Origin: Prorocentrum cordatum
Taxonomy: Eukaryota > Sar > Dinophyceae > Prorocentrales > Prorocentraceae
Length of the DNA: 64,000 nucleotides
Assembly (NCBI GenBank): GCA_963575745.1
Contig: CAUYUJ010018726.1
Coordinates: 303,496-367,495, forward strand
Reading direction: 5' to 3'
Position numbers and translations under genes: made by a program. The notes beneath the pieces are model-generated. The model was not told the origin of the DNA. It made no database searches and saw nothing but the letters and a program-made list of their open reading frames with translations. This document shows, piece after piece, positions 62,735-64,000 of this stretch (its first letter is position 1; each line of letters starts with the position of its first letter).

Positions 62735-63700
62735 ATGGCCAGCGACATACCGCCGCCGACTATCCTTGATGTTGAGAAATGCTTCCGACGTTTGAACGCC
62801 AGTGCCCCCGGGCCCGACATGCCCCCCTATGATGCCTGGAAGGCCCGCCCTTTCGGTGCCGAGGTTTCGGAAGAATCGCCATCGTGGATGTTAGGAGATA
62901 AGTCGCTTCTGCATGGGGTCAACGAGCTCAAGGGTGCATTCATAGCTAAGGAGGACGAGGCCGACGACGACGCGGGTGTCATTAGACGCGCTAGCCAGAC
63001 GAGACCCCTGGACTTCAATAGTGCCGATATCAAGATCCTCACTGCCGTTGCCTCCAGAGCCCTCGCGAAGCGCCTCCCCATGATCACCCGCAGACATCAA
63101 GGAGGTTTCGTCCCCGCCCGCAACTTCGGGGAAACATCCTGGACCTCGACGCGGCCGGTGGGATCGCGTCTACGCAAGACGACGTGGATTCTTGGATGCC
63201 CCTGCTCGCGGCTTTCGAGCCAGGCGTTCCCGTCCGTTTGTCACGCCTGGATCTTCCTGGTCCTCCGCCCCCTGCAGAAGGCCCCCGAGCCCTTCTCCTG
63301 GTTTTCCACATGATTTGCCAAGATGTGTGGTGCATTGGAGATGTTGGAGCCGAGTCCAGGGTCCTCTTTGCCATAGTCCCGGGGGTCATCCAAGGGCGCC
63401 CTGCTTCGGGCATGTCGAGCGCCATCAGCCCCCGCCCGTTCAAGTGCCACTTCGAGGCCCACGTGGAGGACTTGCGAGGGCCTGCGCGGATGATAAAGGC
63501 AGTGTTCTTTTCAAAATCCAGGCGTTGCGCCAGCACTTTTCTGCGCGTAAGGCTTGCAAAAGAGTGGGGGATCTTAAGCTAAAAGTGAACGCGTGTTCCA
63601 TGGTGCCGCTAGTTGGCGCCTTCCCCCCCCTCTGTTCAACGCGCGCGCGCTTCCTGGATTGCCGCTAACCTGCCCGAAGGGGCGGAGATGCGGGTAGTCA
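62735..63700 (+). pseudogene. LINE ORF2: reverse transcriptase palm/fingers (frameshifted)
   Basis: Motifs are spread over three frames: SAPGPDMPPYDAW and RRASQTRPLDFNSADIKILT...HQGGFVPARN (62735-63120); IVPGVIQGRPASGMS (63375-63420); and the catalytic ACADDKG at 63480-63500. At least two frameshifts. The thumb and downstream domains, if present, lie past 63700 or beyond the window. Confidence 0.7.
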
Positions 63701-64000
63701 GCCATCTCAAGCATCTCGGAATGATGCTATGACCAGGTGCTGGCCAGAGCTCGTGGGACGCCCCGATTTCCAAGTGGTCTTCTCGCGCGTCTTACATTGC
63801 CGCTGCCTCTCTTCCTCCCCGAATATGCGCCGTGTTGTACGAGTCGCGTGCTCTCTCCACGTTGTCATATGTGGGCCAATTCCAGCGTCTCCCAGTCAAA
63901 GCGACCGGCCCGCTCGGGCAGCGAATTCTCGAGCCCACGTTTAAGATGCCCCGCTGCTCTCTCGCGCGTGCCGATTGGTTTCGTTTTCATGAGTGGGGAG

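Larger units (their letters stand above)
59921..64000 (+). mobile_element. LINE (non-LTR element) beginning with an intact spliced leader
   Basis: Order: SL, ~210-nt leader, ORF1, EEP endonuclease, RT (continuing past the window). The SL is at the exact 5' junction with the GAT tract, so the integrated RNA was a full-length trans-spliced transcript. Stops, frameshifts and a lost catalytic His indicate a non-functional copy. It lies in sense orientation in mtnA intron 6. Confidence 0.8.

Overview
The window is nuclear DNA of a dinoflagellate, most likely a Prorocentrum-like species (the genus is inference). Three observations support this: an exact 22-nt dinoflagellate spliced-leader (SL) sequence at 59921-59942 with a one-mismatch relic at 18148-18169; a protein built around KRPAAA motifs; and a split gene whose introns fit AG|G junctions with GA/GC donors. 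Most of the 64 kb is repeats. Real coding sequence is sparse.

Layout. 1-11.1 kb: a decayed DIRS-like retroelement (gag-like, methyltransferase-like, RT and RNase H), split by a 4564-bp insertion at 3833-8396. The insertion has ~1.79-kb inverted arms, an 8-bp target duplication, and a serine-recombinase-like ORF in each arm. 11.1-18.1 kb: a 160-bp satellite, TCG-rich dispersed repeats and several minisatellites. 18.15 kb: an SL relic. 18.4-23.3 kb: a decayed minus-strand non-LTR element. 24-28 kb: minisatellites, hairpin pairs, a foldback and a composite dispersed repeat. 28.3-36.4 kb: a CCAAT-bearing 13-bp minisatellite punctuated by ten GC-rich cassettes, a 90-bp satellite and CCCGCGA arrays. 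37-39.9 kb: more tandem families. 40.2-41.6 kb: an apparently intact single-exon KRPAAA protein gene. 42.7-46.8 kb: an AT-rich island and three arrays. 46.8-48.2 kb: the C-terminal zinc-finger/restriction-like-endonuclease end of a non-LTR element.

49.0 kb to beyond the window end: a split gene for S-methyl-5-thioribose-1-phosphate isomerase (MtnA, methionine salvage). Six exons are recognisable between 48997 and 59345 and the 3' exons lie outside the window. Its introns contain satellites, a minus-strand C5-methyltransferase-like ORF (intron 3) and, after exon 6, a LINE whose 5' end carries the SL. The introns are flanked by short direct repeats overlapping the splice sites.

All calls come from reading translations and sequence by eye. 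No search or alignment was run. Exon boundaries are predictions.
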